Assembly (NCBI GenBank): GCA_021299465.1
Contig: JAJTHB010000010.1
Coordinates: 22,911-86,910, forward strand
Length of the DNA: 64,000 bases
Source of the DNA: Rickettsiales bacterium
GTDB lineage: Bacteria; Pseudomonadota; Alphaproteobacteria; Rickettsiales; SXRF01
Direction: 5' to 3'
The stretch's first letter is position 1. Each line of letters opens with the position of its first letter. A program made the translations under genes and the position numbers. The notes beneath the pieces were generated by a model. That model was given only the letters and a program-made list of their open reading frames with translations. It was not told the origin of the DNA and searched no databases. Positions 43,315 through 52,834 of the stretch are shown piece after piece.

Positions 43315-44490
43315 GTGGTCGAATCGCGAGAACTATATAATAATCCTAAGGGGTTGCCGAGGCTTGAGCCATCGGCGCATGATCCTATTGCTGTGCCTAC
43401 CTCACTACCCGATAGCCCGGGTGCGTTAGCGGCAATGATTGAAAACTATACGGCAATGCTAGCTCGTACCAATAATCCGACTGTAAAAGCACTTATCCAA
43501 GCACTCATTAGCAAAGCAGAAATTAAGAAATCAGAAATCGAAGCTGAGGAGACATTTAAAACAGTCACTAGGCTCGCTGCAGCAACAGGTGCTTCAGCAA
43601 CTGTCAGCGCCTACGGATTAGGCAACGATAATGCTTTTACTCGCGCAGCATTTCAATATTTGAACTTCTCGCCCGACGAACTTCGTTACTTTGATTCCTT
43701 CAACCCAACGGAGAGTTATACGCTCCTTGCGGTTGGTAAGGATGGAAACTTAACCGGCGAAAAATTACCTTCTGTAAGCGGTGCGCAGCTACGCGAAGAT
43801 TTTGCGCGGCTTAAATTCCACACGCTTTCACCTCAGCAGCAGGCACAGGTTCGAGATCAAATACCCACCGAACCCTCTCCTGCCAGCAGCAGCCCGGATG
43901 CTTCCAAACCACAGGCAGAGCCACCCAAACCCGGCACACTGGGAGCAGACAAACGGGAAATGGAGCAGCTGCAACAATCTATGGATCGGCTTGAAGGAGT
44001 TGAGGCGCAGCGCAGCGTGGAAAGACACAAAGGCGCAAATGATGCCGCAAGAGGCGAAATACGCCAGCGCCACCAGCATTTTGAGCGTGCGCGGGAAATC
44101 AGCGGGGAGATTATCGAGCGAGTTGAGCGGGTCGAAACCCGCGAAGCGCAGGTCAAGGGGCTGGAGGCGATGGCGCAGGTGCCAATGCCGATGATGCCCA
44201 ATATTGCCGCCATGGTGTTGCCGGTAGCAAAAGAAAACCTGGAACAGGAAAAGCGCAATGCAGCGTCGGACATCAAAGAAAAACGTGAAGAGTTAAGACA
44301 AACCATACAGGAAGATGTCATCGACAAGGGACTGGTTGGTAATCCACAGCAACCATCACAATCAAGGGGTGAAGCAAAGCAGCCTCCTATTCAGATTTCA
44401 GGGGCTACGGATGTCAAAGCGGATGATCTCGTCACGCCGGGAAATGCCATATCAGCTAATCAGAAAAGCAACACACCAGCGATCACTTAA
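43315..44490 (+). CDS. Hypothetical protein with Pro-rich linker and coiled coil
   Basis: I choose GTG 43315, spaced behind AGAGGTGAGG, over GTG 43306; this gives 391 residues. An N-terminal helical part (about 1-170) contains FNPTESYTLLAVGKDGNL. It is followed by a Pro/Ser/Ala linker (about 180-215), a strong coiled coil (about 220-350) rich in Glu, Arg and Gln (e.g. RVERVETREAQVKGLE), and a disordered tail. There is no signal peptide and no recognised family. It overlaps the convergent uvrD by 4 bases. The domain style, helical with a low-complexity linker, is like that of the unknowns at 15-18 kb. Confidence 0.7.
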   Translation: MVESRELYNNPKGLPRLEPSAHDPIAVPTSLPDSPGALAAMIENYTAMLARTNNPTVKALIQALISKAEIKKSEIEAEETFKTVTRLAAATGASATVSAYGLGNDNAFTRAAFQYLNFSPDELRYFDSFNPTESYTLLAVGKDGNLTGEKLPSVSGAQLREDFARLKFHTLSPQQQAQVRDQIPTEPSPASSSPDASKPQAEPPKPGTLGADKREMEQLQQSMDRLEGVEAQRSVERHKGANDAARGEIRQRHQHFERAREISGEIIERVERVETREAQVKGLEAMAQVPMPMMPNIAAMVLPVAKENLEQEKRNAASDIKEKREELRQTIQEDVIDKGLVGNPQQPSQSRGEAKQPPIQISGATDVKADDLVTPGNAISANQKSNTPAIT

Positions 44491-46652
44491 GTCGCTTCTA
44501 TAAAATCCGCGAGCACTTTTTTGTGGCCGGCTTTTTCAAAATTGATTTCGATATGGTTGCCGCTTACGGAGATAATCCGACCATAGCCAAATTTCTGGTG
44601 GAAAATGCGTTGGTTTTTAGCAAATCCACTGGATGATACTGAGGGTAGCTGGGCAGTTTGTGCGCTAAGAATCGACGCTACTTCCTGCTTCCAGCCGGAC
44701 ATCTGGTTCATCATACCACCTCCAACCTTCTCAAGGTTCTCATCTGGAATTTCGCTGATAAAGCGCGATGGAATGCTAGATTGCCACTGGTTATAAATGC
44801 GCCGGTTGGCGGCATGTGAGAGATAAAGCTTTTTGCGCGCGCGAGTCATGCCGACATAGGCAAGGCGGCGCTCTTCTTCCAACGATTTAAGCCCGCCCTC
44901 ATCGAGCGCGCGCTGGTGAGGAAACAGCCCCTCTTCCAAACCCGGCAAAAATACAACATCGAACTCAAGGCCTTTGGCGGCGTGCAGCGTCATCAGGCTC
45001 ACCATATCCATCTGCGTATCGGCATTCGCCGCTTCGGTCACCAAACTCACATGCTCTAAAAATGCATTCAGACTTTCGAAATCACCAAGTGCGCGCGTAA
45101 GTTCTTTTAAGTTCTCAACCCTACCGGCGGCTTCGGGTGTTTTTTCCTGCTGCCACATGGCGCGGTAACCGCTTTCTTCCAGCATCAGTTCGGTCACCTC
45201 GGCAATCGATAGTATTTCTAGCTGAGCGCGCCAGCGCTCGCAACTTTCGATGAATTTGGAAAGCGCCGCGCCCAGCTTACCTTTCAGCTCACCGCTAGCC
45301 AGCAGGTGCTGCGTTGCCTGATAAAGGGAACCATTTAGGCTGCGTGCTGCTGAATGAAGCTGCTGAAGCGTCGCCTGACCAATGCCGCGCTTGGGCGTGT
45401 TGATAATGCGCTCAAAGGCAAGGTCATCCTGCGGCGAGGAAATAATGCGTAGGTAAGCGACTGCATCCCTGATCTCCGCGCGCTCATAAAAGCGCAGGCC
45501 GCCAATCACACGGTAAGGCACGCCGAGCGTCAGGAACCGCTCTTCAAACGCGCGCGTCTGGAAACCGGCGCGCACCAGAATTGCCATCTGACTAAGTGAT
45601 ATTTTTTCCCGCTGCAACTGCTCGACTTCTTCGCCTATAAAGCGCGCTTCCTCGCCCTCGTCCCATAGCGATTTCAGCTTTAGCTTTTCGCCTTCCTTGG
45701 TTGGTGTCCATAGTGTTTTGCCTAGCCTGCCACGATTATTAGCAATCACCGCCGAAGCTGCCGCCAGAATATGCGGCGTCGAGCGATAATTGCATTCAAG
45801 CCGAATCACGGTAGCATCCGGATAATCTTTTTCAAAACGAAGGATGTTGCCTACTTCAGCGCCGCGCCAACTATAGATCGATTGGTCATCATCACCGACG
45901 CAGCAGATATTCTTATGAAAACTGGCAAGCAAGCGCAGCCAGAGATATTGCGAGATGTTAGTATCCTGATACTCATCTACCAGAATATATTTAAAGCGCC
46001 GCGCATATTCCTCCAGCACATTCGGATGGTCGGTAAAAAGCGTAAGCATGTGCAATATGAGATCACCAAAATCACAGGCATTCACCTGCCTCAGCCGCGC
46101 CTGGTAAAGCTTATAGACAGATAGACCATGGCCAGCTAGTGCGCCAAGATCTTTGTCGGAGGTTACCTTCTGCGGTGTCAGCCCCTGATCTTTCCAGCTC
46201 TGAATGACGGAGAGAAAAAGTTTAGGCGGCAGCGTTTTGCCGTCTATGCCCTGCTCGATCAAAATCGCTTTAATCAGGCGCAGCTGGTCATCTTCATCGA
46301 GGATGGTAAAACTTGAGGTAAGGCCAAGTTTTTCTGCATGCCGGCGGATGATTCGAACGCCGATCGAGTGAAAAGTGCCCATCCAAAGCGATTGGTTAGC
46401 GCCGGTTAGCTGCGCCACACGTTCGCTCATTTCGCGCGCGGCTTTGTTGGTGAATGTGACCGCTAAAATCTCGCCGGGAAATGCGAGGCGATTCATCAGA
46501 ATATGGGCGATGCGCGTGGTGAGCACGCGGGTTTTGCCGGTACCCGCTCCGGCAAGGACCAGCACAGGTCCGGATGTTGCCTCCACAGCGCGGCGCTGCT
46601 CGGGATTAAGTGCTGTGAGCAGGTTTGGAGGGGCTAGGGCAGCGTCAGCCAT
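44487..46652 (-). CDS. uvrD: UvrD/PcrA-type DNA helicase
   Basis: This is a superfamily 1 3'-5' DNA helicase used in excision repair, mismatch repair or removal of RecA. The 721 residues hold LAGAGTGKT (motif I), LAVTFTNKAAREM, the DEYQDTN Walker B, QSIYSWRGAE, and later YVGMTRARKKLYLS. UvrD, Rep and PcrA cannot be told apart with certainty; length and motifs fit UvrD/PcrA. The C-terminal Tudor-like domain (FGYGRIISVSGNHIEINF) is present. The gene overlaps the start-side methyltransferase ORF by 19 bases. Confidence 0.93.
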   Translation of the reverse strand: MADAALAPPNLLTALNPEQRRAVEATSGPVLVLAGAGTGKTRVLTTRIAHILMNRLAFPGEILAVTFTNKAAREMSERVAQLTGANQSLWMGTFHSIGVRIIRRHAEKLGLTSSFTILDEDDQLRLIKAILIEQGIDGKTLPPKLFLSVIQSWKDQGLTPQKVTSDKDLGALAGHGLSVYKLYQARLRQVNACDFGDLILHMLTLFTDHPNVLEEYARRFKYILVDEYQDTNISQYLWLRLLASFHKNICCVGDDDQSIYSWRGAEVGNILRFEKDYPDATVIRLECNYRSTPHILAAASAVIANNRGRLGKTLWTPTKEGEKLKLKSLWDEGEEARFIGEEVEQLQREKISLSQMAILVRAGFQTRAFEERFLTLGVPYRVIGGLRFYERAEIRDAVAYLRIISSPQDDLAFERIINTPKRGIGQATLQQLHSAARSLNGSLYQATQHLLASGELKGKLGAALSKFIESCERWRAQLEILSIAEVTELMLEESGYRAMWQQEKTPEAAGRVENLKELTRALGDFESLNAFLEHVSLVTEAANADTQMDMVSLMTLHAAKGLEFDVVFLPGLEEGLFPHQRALDEGGLKSLEEERRLAYVGMTRARKKLYLSHAANRRIYNQWQSSIPSRFISEIPDENLEKVGGGMMNQMSGWKQEVASILSAQTAQLPSVSSSGFAKNQRIFHQKFGYGRIISVSGNHIEINFEKAGHKKVLADFIEAT

Positions 46653-47242
46653 ATGGGAAGCATGCCGGATTGTTGCAAACCATGAATCAGTAATAAGGCA
46701 GGAAGTGCTGCAAAAAACGCCAACGCATCCAGCGCCGTACGGCGTATGAAAGGCGGCATCGCATCGCCATGCGGCGGCTCATTCCATAGCTTAAAGTTAG
46801 GCAGCCAGCGTGGCACCTGCAGCTTATAGTCACGGTAAGGTTCGCCAAATTTATTTTCTAAAAACGCCTCTTCTTTGGCGACCACCAGAGGATAATACAG
46901 AATGAATACCGCTGCGAGCAGTAGCGTAAGCAACACCATGCCCGATTGCAGGCCGATGCCGATGGTTGCAATGAAGGAAAACACATAAAGCGGATTACGG
47001 ACGATGGAAAATGGTCCGCTGCGAATCACCTGTTCATTTTTGCGCCCGCCAATAAAAGCTGAGCAATAGACGCGCCCTAGCGTGCCTAATGCAACCATGA
47101 AAGTGCCAATAGCAAGCATGGCAAGGCGCCATGGCGATGCCCAAGCCAGCATCGGCTGGCTGACAAACAACAATGCAATCAGCGCCAAAGCAAAAAGGCG
47201 GCTATGGAAAATTCGTGACTTAAGGAGTTTCGGTGTGCTCAT
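46634..47242 (-). CDS. Integral membrane isoprenylcysteine methyltransferase-like protein
   Basis: I choose ATG 47242 (MSTPKLLK), which overlaps the end of comEC by 23 bases; the longer in-frame start lies deeper in comEC. The 202-residue protein has four to five helices and the ICMT/PEMT pattern: IRSGPFSIVRNPLYVFSF followed by a late Glu pair (KEEAFLENKFGEPYRDY). Members methylate lipids or small molecules using SAM at the membrane. The substrate is unknown. Confidence 0.82.
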   Translation of the reverse strand: MSTPKLLKSRIFHSRLFALALIALLFVSQPMLAWASPWRLAMLAIGTFMVALGTLGRVYCSAFIGGRKNEQVIRSGPFSIVRNPLYVFSFIATIGIGLQSGMVLLTLLLAAVFILYYPLVVAKEEAFLENKFGEPYRDYKLQVPRWLPNFKLWNEPPHGDAMPPFIRRTALDALAFFAALPALLLIHGLQQSGMLPIWLTLP

Positions 47243-49346
47243 TGACTGGAGTCGTAGCGGTATTTTTTCCATCACGCAAGCGTGGGGGCACACGCACCAC
47301 CCATGGCCTGTCTCCTCGAAGCTCGTTTGCGGTGACGATGCTCAGTTGCTGACCCTCAAAACGAATCGCAACCGCGCCGGTTTGATCGAGCATTCGTTTA
47401 TCAAATACATGATCGATATGAGCGCATTCCTCTGCAGAAAGATAGGCATCTGAAACCAGTATATCTGCCTTACTTCCGCACAATCCCTCGCGGCGTTTTT
47501 TGCTTTTCCCAACAATGATATGATGGCCGCGTGATGTCACTGCGCAGCTAAGCTTATCGCAGATAATATCAGGGTAATCACTAGCGCGATCCGCCTCGTT
47601 TTTTCCATGCGCACGAAGCCACTGCGCACCATCAAAACTATCCGGCGTACCCCGAATAAAGACCCAGCTTTCATTTTCCTTTCTCAGCGCTGTTTTACTT
47701 CCATCGTCGCTGATGAGAAGATCATATGGCTGATGCAGAGCACTGGTTGAAACGCCAATTAGCATAAATGGCAGTGAAAGAAGCCTTAGGTTTGTTTTCC
47801 ATAAACAAAGCCACAGACCGGCCAGCACGATAACAACAAACCCCCAGTCAGTTAGCGACGGCAGCATTATATTGGCTGCCGAAAAATCAGCAAACCAGCG
47901 CGAACCCTCGATCATCAAGGTCAAGCCGCCATTTAGTAACTTCAGCGGCCAATATTCCAGCCCAAGCGGTATGGCCAGCAGCGATAGCATCGCCATCGGC
48001 ATAATCCAGAATGAAATGAGCGGCATAAGCAGCGTATTGGCAACCACACCCAAGATTGTGAAGCGATTGAAATGGTGGATCACCAGTGGTGTGGTGATGA
48101 TCGCAGCAGCGAGCGATGTCATCATCGCCGCCATGAAATACAGCCACACCCGACGCACAACGCCCTCTCCAAAGGCAGTGAAAGAATGGCTAAAGCGTTC
48201 ATAAAGCGCCAAAATAGCAAGCGTTGCCGCAAAAGAGAGCTGGAAGCTCGCGCTTATGATAGCTTCTGGCTGCCACACCAAAATGATGGTTGCTGCCCAG
48301 GCAAGCGAGTAAAGGCTGATGCCGCGGCGATCAAGCAAAATCGCCACCATTACGCAGGCAACCATAATGAAGGAGCGAATCGCCGGAACCGGATAACCCG
48401 CAAGCAGCAGGTAAGCAAAAGCGCCGGTAAGTCCAATGATAGCGGCGATTTTTTTGGTCGGAATGCGAAGCGCAAGCGGCGGGTATAGGGTTAGAAGCAG
48501 GCGAGTCATGAAATAAAACATGCCTGCCGCAAGCGTCATATGCAGGCCTGAGATGGAAAGCACATGGTAAATCCCGGCGTCGCGCATCGCCTCTGATACA
48601 TCTTCCGATACCGCCGATTGCTCTCCCACCATGATCGAGGTTGCAACCGGCGCATTCTCTTTGGAAAGTGGCGCGCTGATGCGCTCGGCGAGTGTTAGCC
48701 TCAGCGTATTCAGCGCTTCTTCAAATTTGCGCGGCGCGCCTTTTTCGATGATTTCAATCGGTGACGGTGAAAACCCAACCGCGCCAATTCCTTGAAAATA
48801 AAGCGTTCGTGTGTAGTCATAACCGCCCGGTATGGCTGGTGTTGGCGGCGAGTAAAGCATCGCCTTTAGACGCACTCGATCACCAATTCGCACATCCGGC
48901 GCATCTTTTTTCAGCGTGATGCTGATGCGGCTCGGCGTGCGAGCAGCTGGCATATCTTCGATGGCCACATCGGTAAGAATTAGCCTTCGGCCTTCTTCAC
49001 GCAGGTGAATATCATCGATACGCCCTTCTACGAGTTTATAAAAAAGCTGGCCATAGATGACAGGCGTTGCAGCATTGTATGTGCGAAGCTGCGCAAGGAA
49101 AAATCCAAGCGCAATAAAAAAAACCGCGAAACATAGCACTCGAAATCGACGCTGCTGTTTAAATAAAATAGTAAGCGCCATGCACAAGCCAGAAATAACA
49201 ATTGCTGGCCAGAATGGCGGCTCCTTGAGTAGCGAAAAATAAAGCGCCATACCCGCGCCGAGCATGACCGGAATCCATAGCGGCAGGCGTTCGCGCTCCG
49301 CTTGCAAGGTTTCAGGATTCAATATTGCGATTTTAGGTGACCACAT
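47220..49346 (-). CDS. comEC: ComEC/Rec2 family DNA uptake channel
   Basis: ComEC forms the inner-membrane channel for single-stranded DNA in natural transformation. I choose ATG 49346 over a TTG nine codons upstream; 708 residues. The DUF4131 N-terminal part (helices, then an OB-like periplasmic domain) is followed by the Competence domain with ISGLHMTLAAGMFYF (about 250) and several helices. The C-terminal beta-lactamase-like domain lacks an HxHxDH metal motif, so it is probably inactive or only structural. No other com gene is in the window. Confidence 0.9.
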   Translation of the reverse strand: MWSPKIAILNPETLQAERERLPLWIPVMLGAGMALYFSLLKEPPFWPAIVISGLCMALTILFKQQRRFRVLCFAVFFIALGFFLAQLRTYNAATPVIYGQLFYKLVEGRIDDIHLREEGRRLILTDVAIEDMPAARTPSRISITLKKDAPDVRIGDRVRLKAMLYSPPTPAIPGGYDYTRTLYFQGIGAVGFSPSPIEIIEKGAPRKFEEALNTLRLTLAERISAPLSKENAPVATSIMVGEQSAVSEDVSEAMRDAGIYHVLSISGLHMTLAAGMFYFMTRLLLTLYPPLALRIPTKKIAAIIGLTGAFAYLLLAGYPVPAIRSFIMVACVMVAILLDRRGISLYSLAWAATIILVWQPEAIISASFQLSFAATLAILALYERFSHSFTAFGEGVVRRVWLYFMAAMMTSLAAAIITTPLVIHHFNRFTILGVVANTLLMPLISFWIMPMAMLSLLAIPLGLEYWPLKLLNGGLTLMIEGSRWFADFSAANIMLPSLTDWGFVVIVLAGLWLCLWKTNLRLLSLPFMLIGVSTSALHQPYDLLISDDGSKTALRKENESWVFIRGTPDSFDGAQWLRAHGKNEADRASDYPDIICDKLSCAVTSRGHHIIVGKSKKRREGLCGSKADILVSDAYLSAEECAHIDHVFDKRMLDQTGAVAIRFEGQQLSIVTANELRGDRPWVVRVPPRLRDGKNTATTPVNEHTETP

Positions 49347-49396
49347 AGCTAATGTGTAACAAATGAATAGCAAATACCTAGCTTTTTTGATACCCC

Positions 49397-49424
49397 CTGA
49401 ATCCTGAAACCTGAATCCTGAAAC
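49397..49424 (+). repeat. 14-bp perfect tandem repeat in the gltX leader
   Basis: CTGAATCCTGAAAC is present twice in a row (49397-49410 and 49411-49424), preceded by a C. It can also be read as four 7-base units CCTGAA(T/A). It ends 3 bases before the gltX ATG, so it replaces the normal ribosome binding region. I see no purine-rich Shine-Dalgarno there. Confidence 0.95.
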
Positions 49425-49427
49425 CTT

Positions 49428-50792
49428 ATGTCAACAATCACTCGTTTTGCCCCCTCGCCTACCGGCTACCTGCATATTGGTGGTGCGCGCACCGCACTAT
49501 TTAACTGGCTCTATGCCAAACACACAGGCGGCAAGTTCATGCTGCGTATTGAAGATACTGATCGTGAGCGTTCGACCCCCGAAGCTACACAAGCGATTTT
49601 AGATGGGCTGACATGGCTGGGTCTGGATTGGGACGGCGACCCGATTTACCAGTTTGCCTGCGCGGCGCGCCATGCGGAAGCAGCTCAGGCACTGGTTGCG
49701 AAAGGAGCGGCTTACCCTTGCTATACGACGCCCGCTGAACTTGATGAATTCCGCAAACATCATCCCAATGAGAAATTTCGTAGCTCATGGCGCGATGGCG
49801 GCATACCCCCAGAGGGTATCAATCCCTCGATTCGCATTAAAGCGCCGCTTGATGGCAGCATCACACTGCATGACGGCATTCGCGGCACAGTGACCATTGA
49901 TGCTAAAGAAATGGATGATATGATCATTCTTCGCTCGGACGGCACGCCAACCTATATGCTCGCCGTAGTAGTCGATGATCATGATATGGGCGTGACGCAG
50001 GTCATTCGCGGCGATGATCATTTCACCAACACCTTCCGCCAGCTGATGATCTATCAATCGATGGGCTGGACACCGCCGTCTTTTGCCCATGTGCCGCTGA
50101 TTCACGGGCCGGATGGCGCTAAGCTTTCCAAACGCCATGGTGCGCTCGGAGTTGAGGCTTACCGCGAGATGGGCTACCTGCCGGAGGCGCTGCGCAATTA
50201 TTTGTTACGCCTCGGCTGGGCGCATGGCGATGAAGAGATTATTTCAACCAAGCAGGCGATAGAGTGGTTTGATCTGGCGGGCTGCGGTAAATCCCCTGCG
50301 CGGTTTGATTTCGCGAAGCTGGAAAATCTCAATGGCCATTATATCCGCGAGGCAGATGACCAGAGGTTGCTGGAACTAATTACGCCGCTACTTCCCAATG
50401 CCAAGCCTGTAGGCTCTAATCCACTTCTAAAAGCTATGCCAGGCCTCAAACAACGAGCCAAGACCATCAAAGAACTAGCAGAAAATGCTGCGTTTTATGT
50501 CGCCCCGCGACCTTTGATGCTAGATGCCAAAGCCAAGGATTTGCTGGATAAAGGCGGCCGCGAATTGATTAGAGACTTACTGCCACAACTGGAAGCCGAA
50601 AGCAATTTTTCTCATGAAAATACAATGGCTTTATGCAAGTCATACGGCGAAAAAATTGGCAAAAAGCTCGGTGATGTTGCGCAACCCCTGCGCGCCGCGC
50701 TGTCTGGCAAATTAACATCCCCGGGAGTATTTGAGGTGATGGAGATTCTTGGAAAAGAAGAAAGCCTTGGACGACTGAAAGATGTGTGTTAA
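49428..50792 (+). CDS. gltX: Glutamyl-tRNA synthetase
   Basis: GltX charges tRNA-Glu (or also tRNA-Gln). The 454-residue class I synthetase has [20 protein letters not shown] (HIGH motif) and [10 protein letters not shown] (KMSKS). The C-terminal anticodon-binding domain is helical and of usual length. It is divergent from comEC with an 81-base gap that ends in the tandem repeat. In genomes with two gltX copies the other usually charges tRNA-Gln; I cannot tell which type this is. Confidence 0.95.
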   Translation: MSTITRFAPSPTGYLHIGGARTALFNWLYAKHTGGKFMLRIEDTDRERSTPEATQAILDGLTWLGLDWDGDPIYQFACAARHAEAAQALVAKGAAYPCYTTPAELDEFRKHHPNEKFRSSWRDGGIPPEGINPSIRIKAPLDGSITLHDGIRGTVTIDAKEMDDMIILRSDGTPTYMLAVVVDDHDMGVTQVIRGDDHFTNTFRQLMIYQSMGWTPPSFAHVPLIHGPDGAKLSKRHGALGVEAYREMGYLPEALRNYLLRLGWAHGDEEIISTKQAIEWFDLAGCGKSPARFDFAKLENLNGHYIREADDQRLLELITPLLPNAKPVGSNPLLKAMPGLKQRAKTIKELAENAAFYVAPRPLMLDAKAKDLLDKGGRELIRDLLPQLEAESNFSHENTMALCKSYGEKIGKKLGDVAQPLRAALSGKLTSPGVFEVMEILGKEESLGRLKDVC

Positions 50793-50828
50793 TTATAATT
50801 AATATAACTATAAATAGACACACTTAAT

Positions 50829-51401
50829 ATGCCATTTACTCCGCCATTAATAGAAGCAGAGATTGCCGCGATTACAACCAATCGAAATTTTCTTGCCAGC
50901 GAGGAGCGAAAGGCTCGGTTTGATGAAGCTATCGCATCTCTGGAAAGCATGCTGGAAATTTACGTAAAACCTGAATCAAACAAAAGCAATGCTCAAGGTC
51001 TTTTACAGGGGATTCAGGCAAAGCTAATAGCCGTTATTTCAGGGTCGAGCTTTGATAAACCCGCCACTAAAGAAGACAAAGAAGCTGCAGAAAAAAAAGC
51101 ATCTCTAATCATTGATACATACAAAGCCCATGCCGAGCGTATGTATCTTGATAATGTCAGGGCATTGGTGCCGGAAGACAAAAAAGAAGCTTACGACGCT
51201 GCGGTCTTGGCAATTGGGTCAGATGCCGGTAATAACCGCGCCGATACTTTGGCTGCAACACAAACCATCGAACAAATTTTCAAGGATATGAAAAACGAAA
51301 AAGCCGTTACCATTGCCAATTCAGTAACGACAGTTGCAAGGCAGGCTGCACTGCGTCGCACCAATCCTGTTGAAAAACCCGCTGTCGCTGCTATAGGTTA
51401 A
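50829..51401 (+). CDS. Hypothetical helical protein upstream of def
   Basis: The 190-residue product is nearly all helix, without signal peptide, membrane segment or cysteine. A Lys/Glu-rich stretch (about 78-95) and an Ala-rich C-terminus (VTTVARQAALRRTNP) are visible. I do not recognise it. The ATG has no clear Shine-Dalgarno and sits in an AT-rich 36-base gap after gltX. Its stop is 2 bases from the def ATG, so it is probably read with def-fmt-truA. Confidence 0.65.
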   Translation: MPFTPPLIEAEIAAITTNRNFLASEERKARFDEAIASLESMLEIYVKPESNKSNAQGLLQGIQAKLIAVISGSSFDKPATKEDKEAAEKKASLIIDTYKAHAERMYLDNVRALVPEDKKEAYDAAVLAIGSDAGNNRADTLAATQTIEQIFKDMKNEKAVTIANSVTTVARQAALRRTNPVEKPAVAAIG

Positions 51402-51403
51402 GT

Positions 51404-51964
51404 ATGGCTATTTTACCCCTCGTGATTGCGCCTGATCCGCGCCTAAAAACCAAATCCGCTCAGATTGAAACGATCGATGAGAGCGTGAAGAAACTTGCGG
51501 CTGATTTATTCGATACCATGTATTACGAGCGCGGCATCGGCCTTGCTGCTGTGCAGGTGGGCGTGCTGAAGCGTATGCTGGTTGCTGATGTGACTTGGCG
51601 AGAAAATGAAGGTCCGGGTGAACAATGGGTGCTGATCAACCCAGAAATTACAACCGGTTCCAAGGATGAACGCGTCTACAAAGAAGGCTGCCTTTCCTTC
51701 CCCGATCAATTTGCGGAAGTGACGAGGCCAGATATGGTGAAAGTGCGCTACCAGGATCTGGACGGCAAAACGCACGAGCGCGAATTTGACGGGCTACTGG
51801 GCACATGCATCCAACACGAGATCGATCACTTAAACGGTATCGTGTTTGTGGATCATATTTCACTGACCAAGCGGGACATGATCCTGCGCAAACTGCAAAA
51901 AATGAAGAAACTCGGTGCATTCGAGCCAGAACACGTCCACGGCGACCATTGCAATCATGGTTAA
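51404..51964 (+). CDS. def: Peptide deformylase
   Basis: Def removes the formyl group from new proteins. The three metal/active-site motifs are intact in 186 residues: GIGLAAVQVG, EGCLSFP (metal Cys and catalytic region) and QHEIDHLNG (HExxH with catalytic Glu). The C-terminus ends His-rich. It is followed after 3 bases by fmt, its functional partner, the usual order. Confidence 0.97.
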   Translation: MAILPLVIAPDPRLKTKSAQIETIDESVKKLAADLFDTMYYERGIGLAAVQVGVLKRMLVADVTWRENEGPGEQWVLINPEITTGSKDERVYKEGCLSFPDQFAEVTRPDMVKVRYQDLDGKTHEREFDGLLGTCIQHEIDHLNGIVFVDHISLTKRDMILRKLQKMKKLGAFEPEHVHGDHCNHG

Positions 51965-51967
51965 GCC

Positions 51968-52834
51968 ATGAAGGTCGTCTTCATGGGCACTCCGGTCTTC
52001 GCCCTACCAACACTTAAAGCATTAATCTCTTCTGAACATAAGGTTGTAGCAGTCTATACACAACCTCCGCGTCCCGCAGGTCGCGGACAGAAAGAAACAC
52101 CATCACCCGTGCATCAGTTTGCACGTGAAAAAAATATTCCAGCCTACACACCCGTCTCTCTCAAAACGCCGGAAGCGCAGGCGCAGTTCGCAAGTCATAA
52201 TGCCGATATTGCCGTGGTGGTGGCGTATGGATTGTTGCTACCCAAGCCGATTCTGGGAGCTTATCCACGCGGCTGCATCAATGTTCATCCCAGCAAGCTT
52301 CCGCGCTGGCGCGGCGCGGCGCCGATCCAACGCACCATCATGGCCGGTGATAAGGAAACGGCGATCTGCATCATGCAAATGGATGAAGGGCTGGATACGG
52401 GTGATATTCTGCTGCAAAAAAATTTCGCAATCACTGATGGAACCACTGCTGGCGCGCTGCATGATTGGCTTGCTGAGGAAGCAGCGCCATTGGTACTGGA
52501 TGTTTTAAAAAACAATCCACCACCGCTCAAACAACAAAATACCGGTGTGGAGTATGCCAATAAGATCACCAAGGAAGAGTGCCGTATTGATTGGAGCAAG
52601 CCGGCCGAAACAATTTATTACCAAATTCTTGGGCTGTCACCAACTCCCGGCGCATCGTTTGAGCATAAAGGTGAGATAATCAAAATTTTTAATGCACATT
52701 ATTCAAAAACAAATTCAGAAGATGGAAAATATTCTATACCGTGTAATCCCGGACGTATCTATCCCACCGAGCTCCAGCGCCCTGGTAAGAAACGCATGAC
52801 GGTAAATGAATTCATGTTGGGATTTAAGCCTTAA
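51968..52834 (+). CDS. fmt: Methionyl-tRNA formyltransferase
   Basis: Fmt formylates initiator Met-tRNA using 10-formyl-THF. In 288 residues the N-terminal domain has VFMGTPVFALPTL, NVHPSKLPRWRGAAPIQ (catalytic His and Asn region) and MQMDEGLDTGDIL. The C-terminal tRNA-binding domain is about 20 residues shorter than in E. coli Fmt, but still has KITKEECRIDW. The stop overlaps truA by one base (TAATG). Confidence 0.95.
   Translation: MKVVFMGTPVFALPTLKALISSEHKVVAVYTQPPRPAGRGQKETPSPVHQFAREKNIPAYTPVSLKTPEAQAQFASHNADIAVVVAYGLLLPKPILGAYPRGCINVHPSKLPRWRGAAPIQRTIMAGDKETAICIMQMDEGLDTGDILLQKNFAITDGTTAGALHDWLAEEAAPLVLDVLKNNPPPLKQQNTGVEYANKITKEECRIDWSKPAETIYYQILGLSPTPGASFEHKGEIIKIFNAHYSKTNSEDGKYSIPCNPGRIYPTELQRPGKKRMTVNEFMLGFKP

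Noticed and set aside
50785..50823. GTGTGT...ACACAC inverted repeat between gltX and the next gene
   Set aside because: The arms are short, the spacer is long and AT-rich, and no terminator or operator pattern fits.
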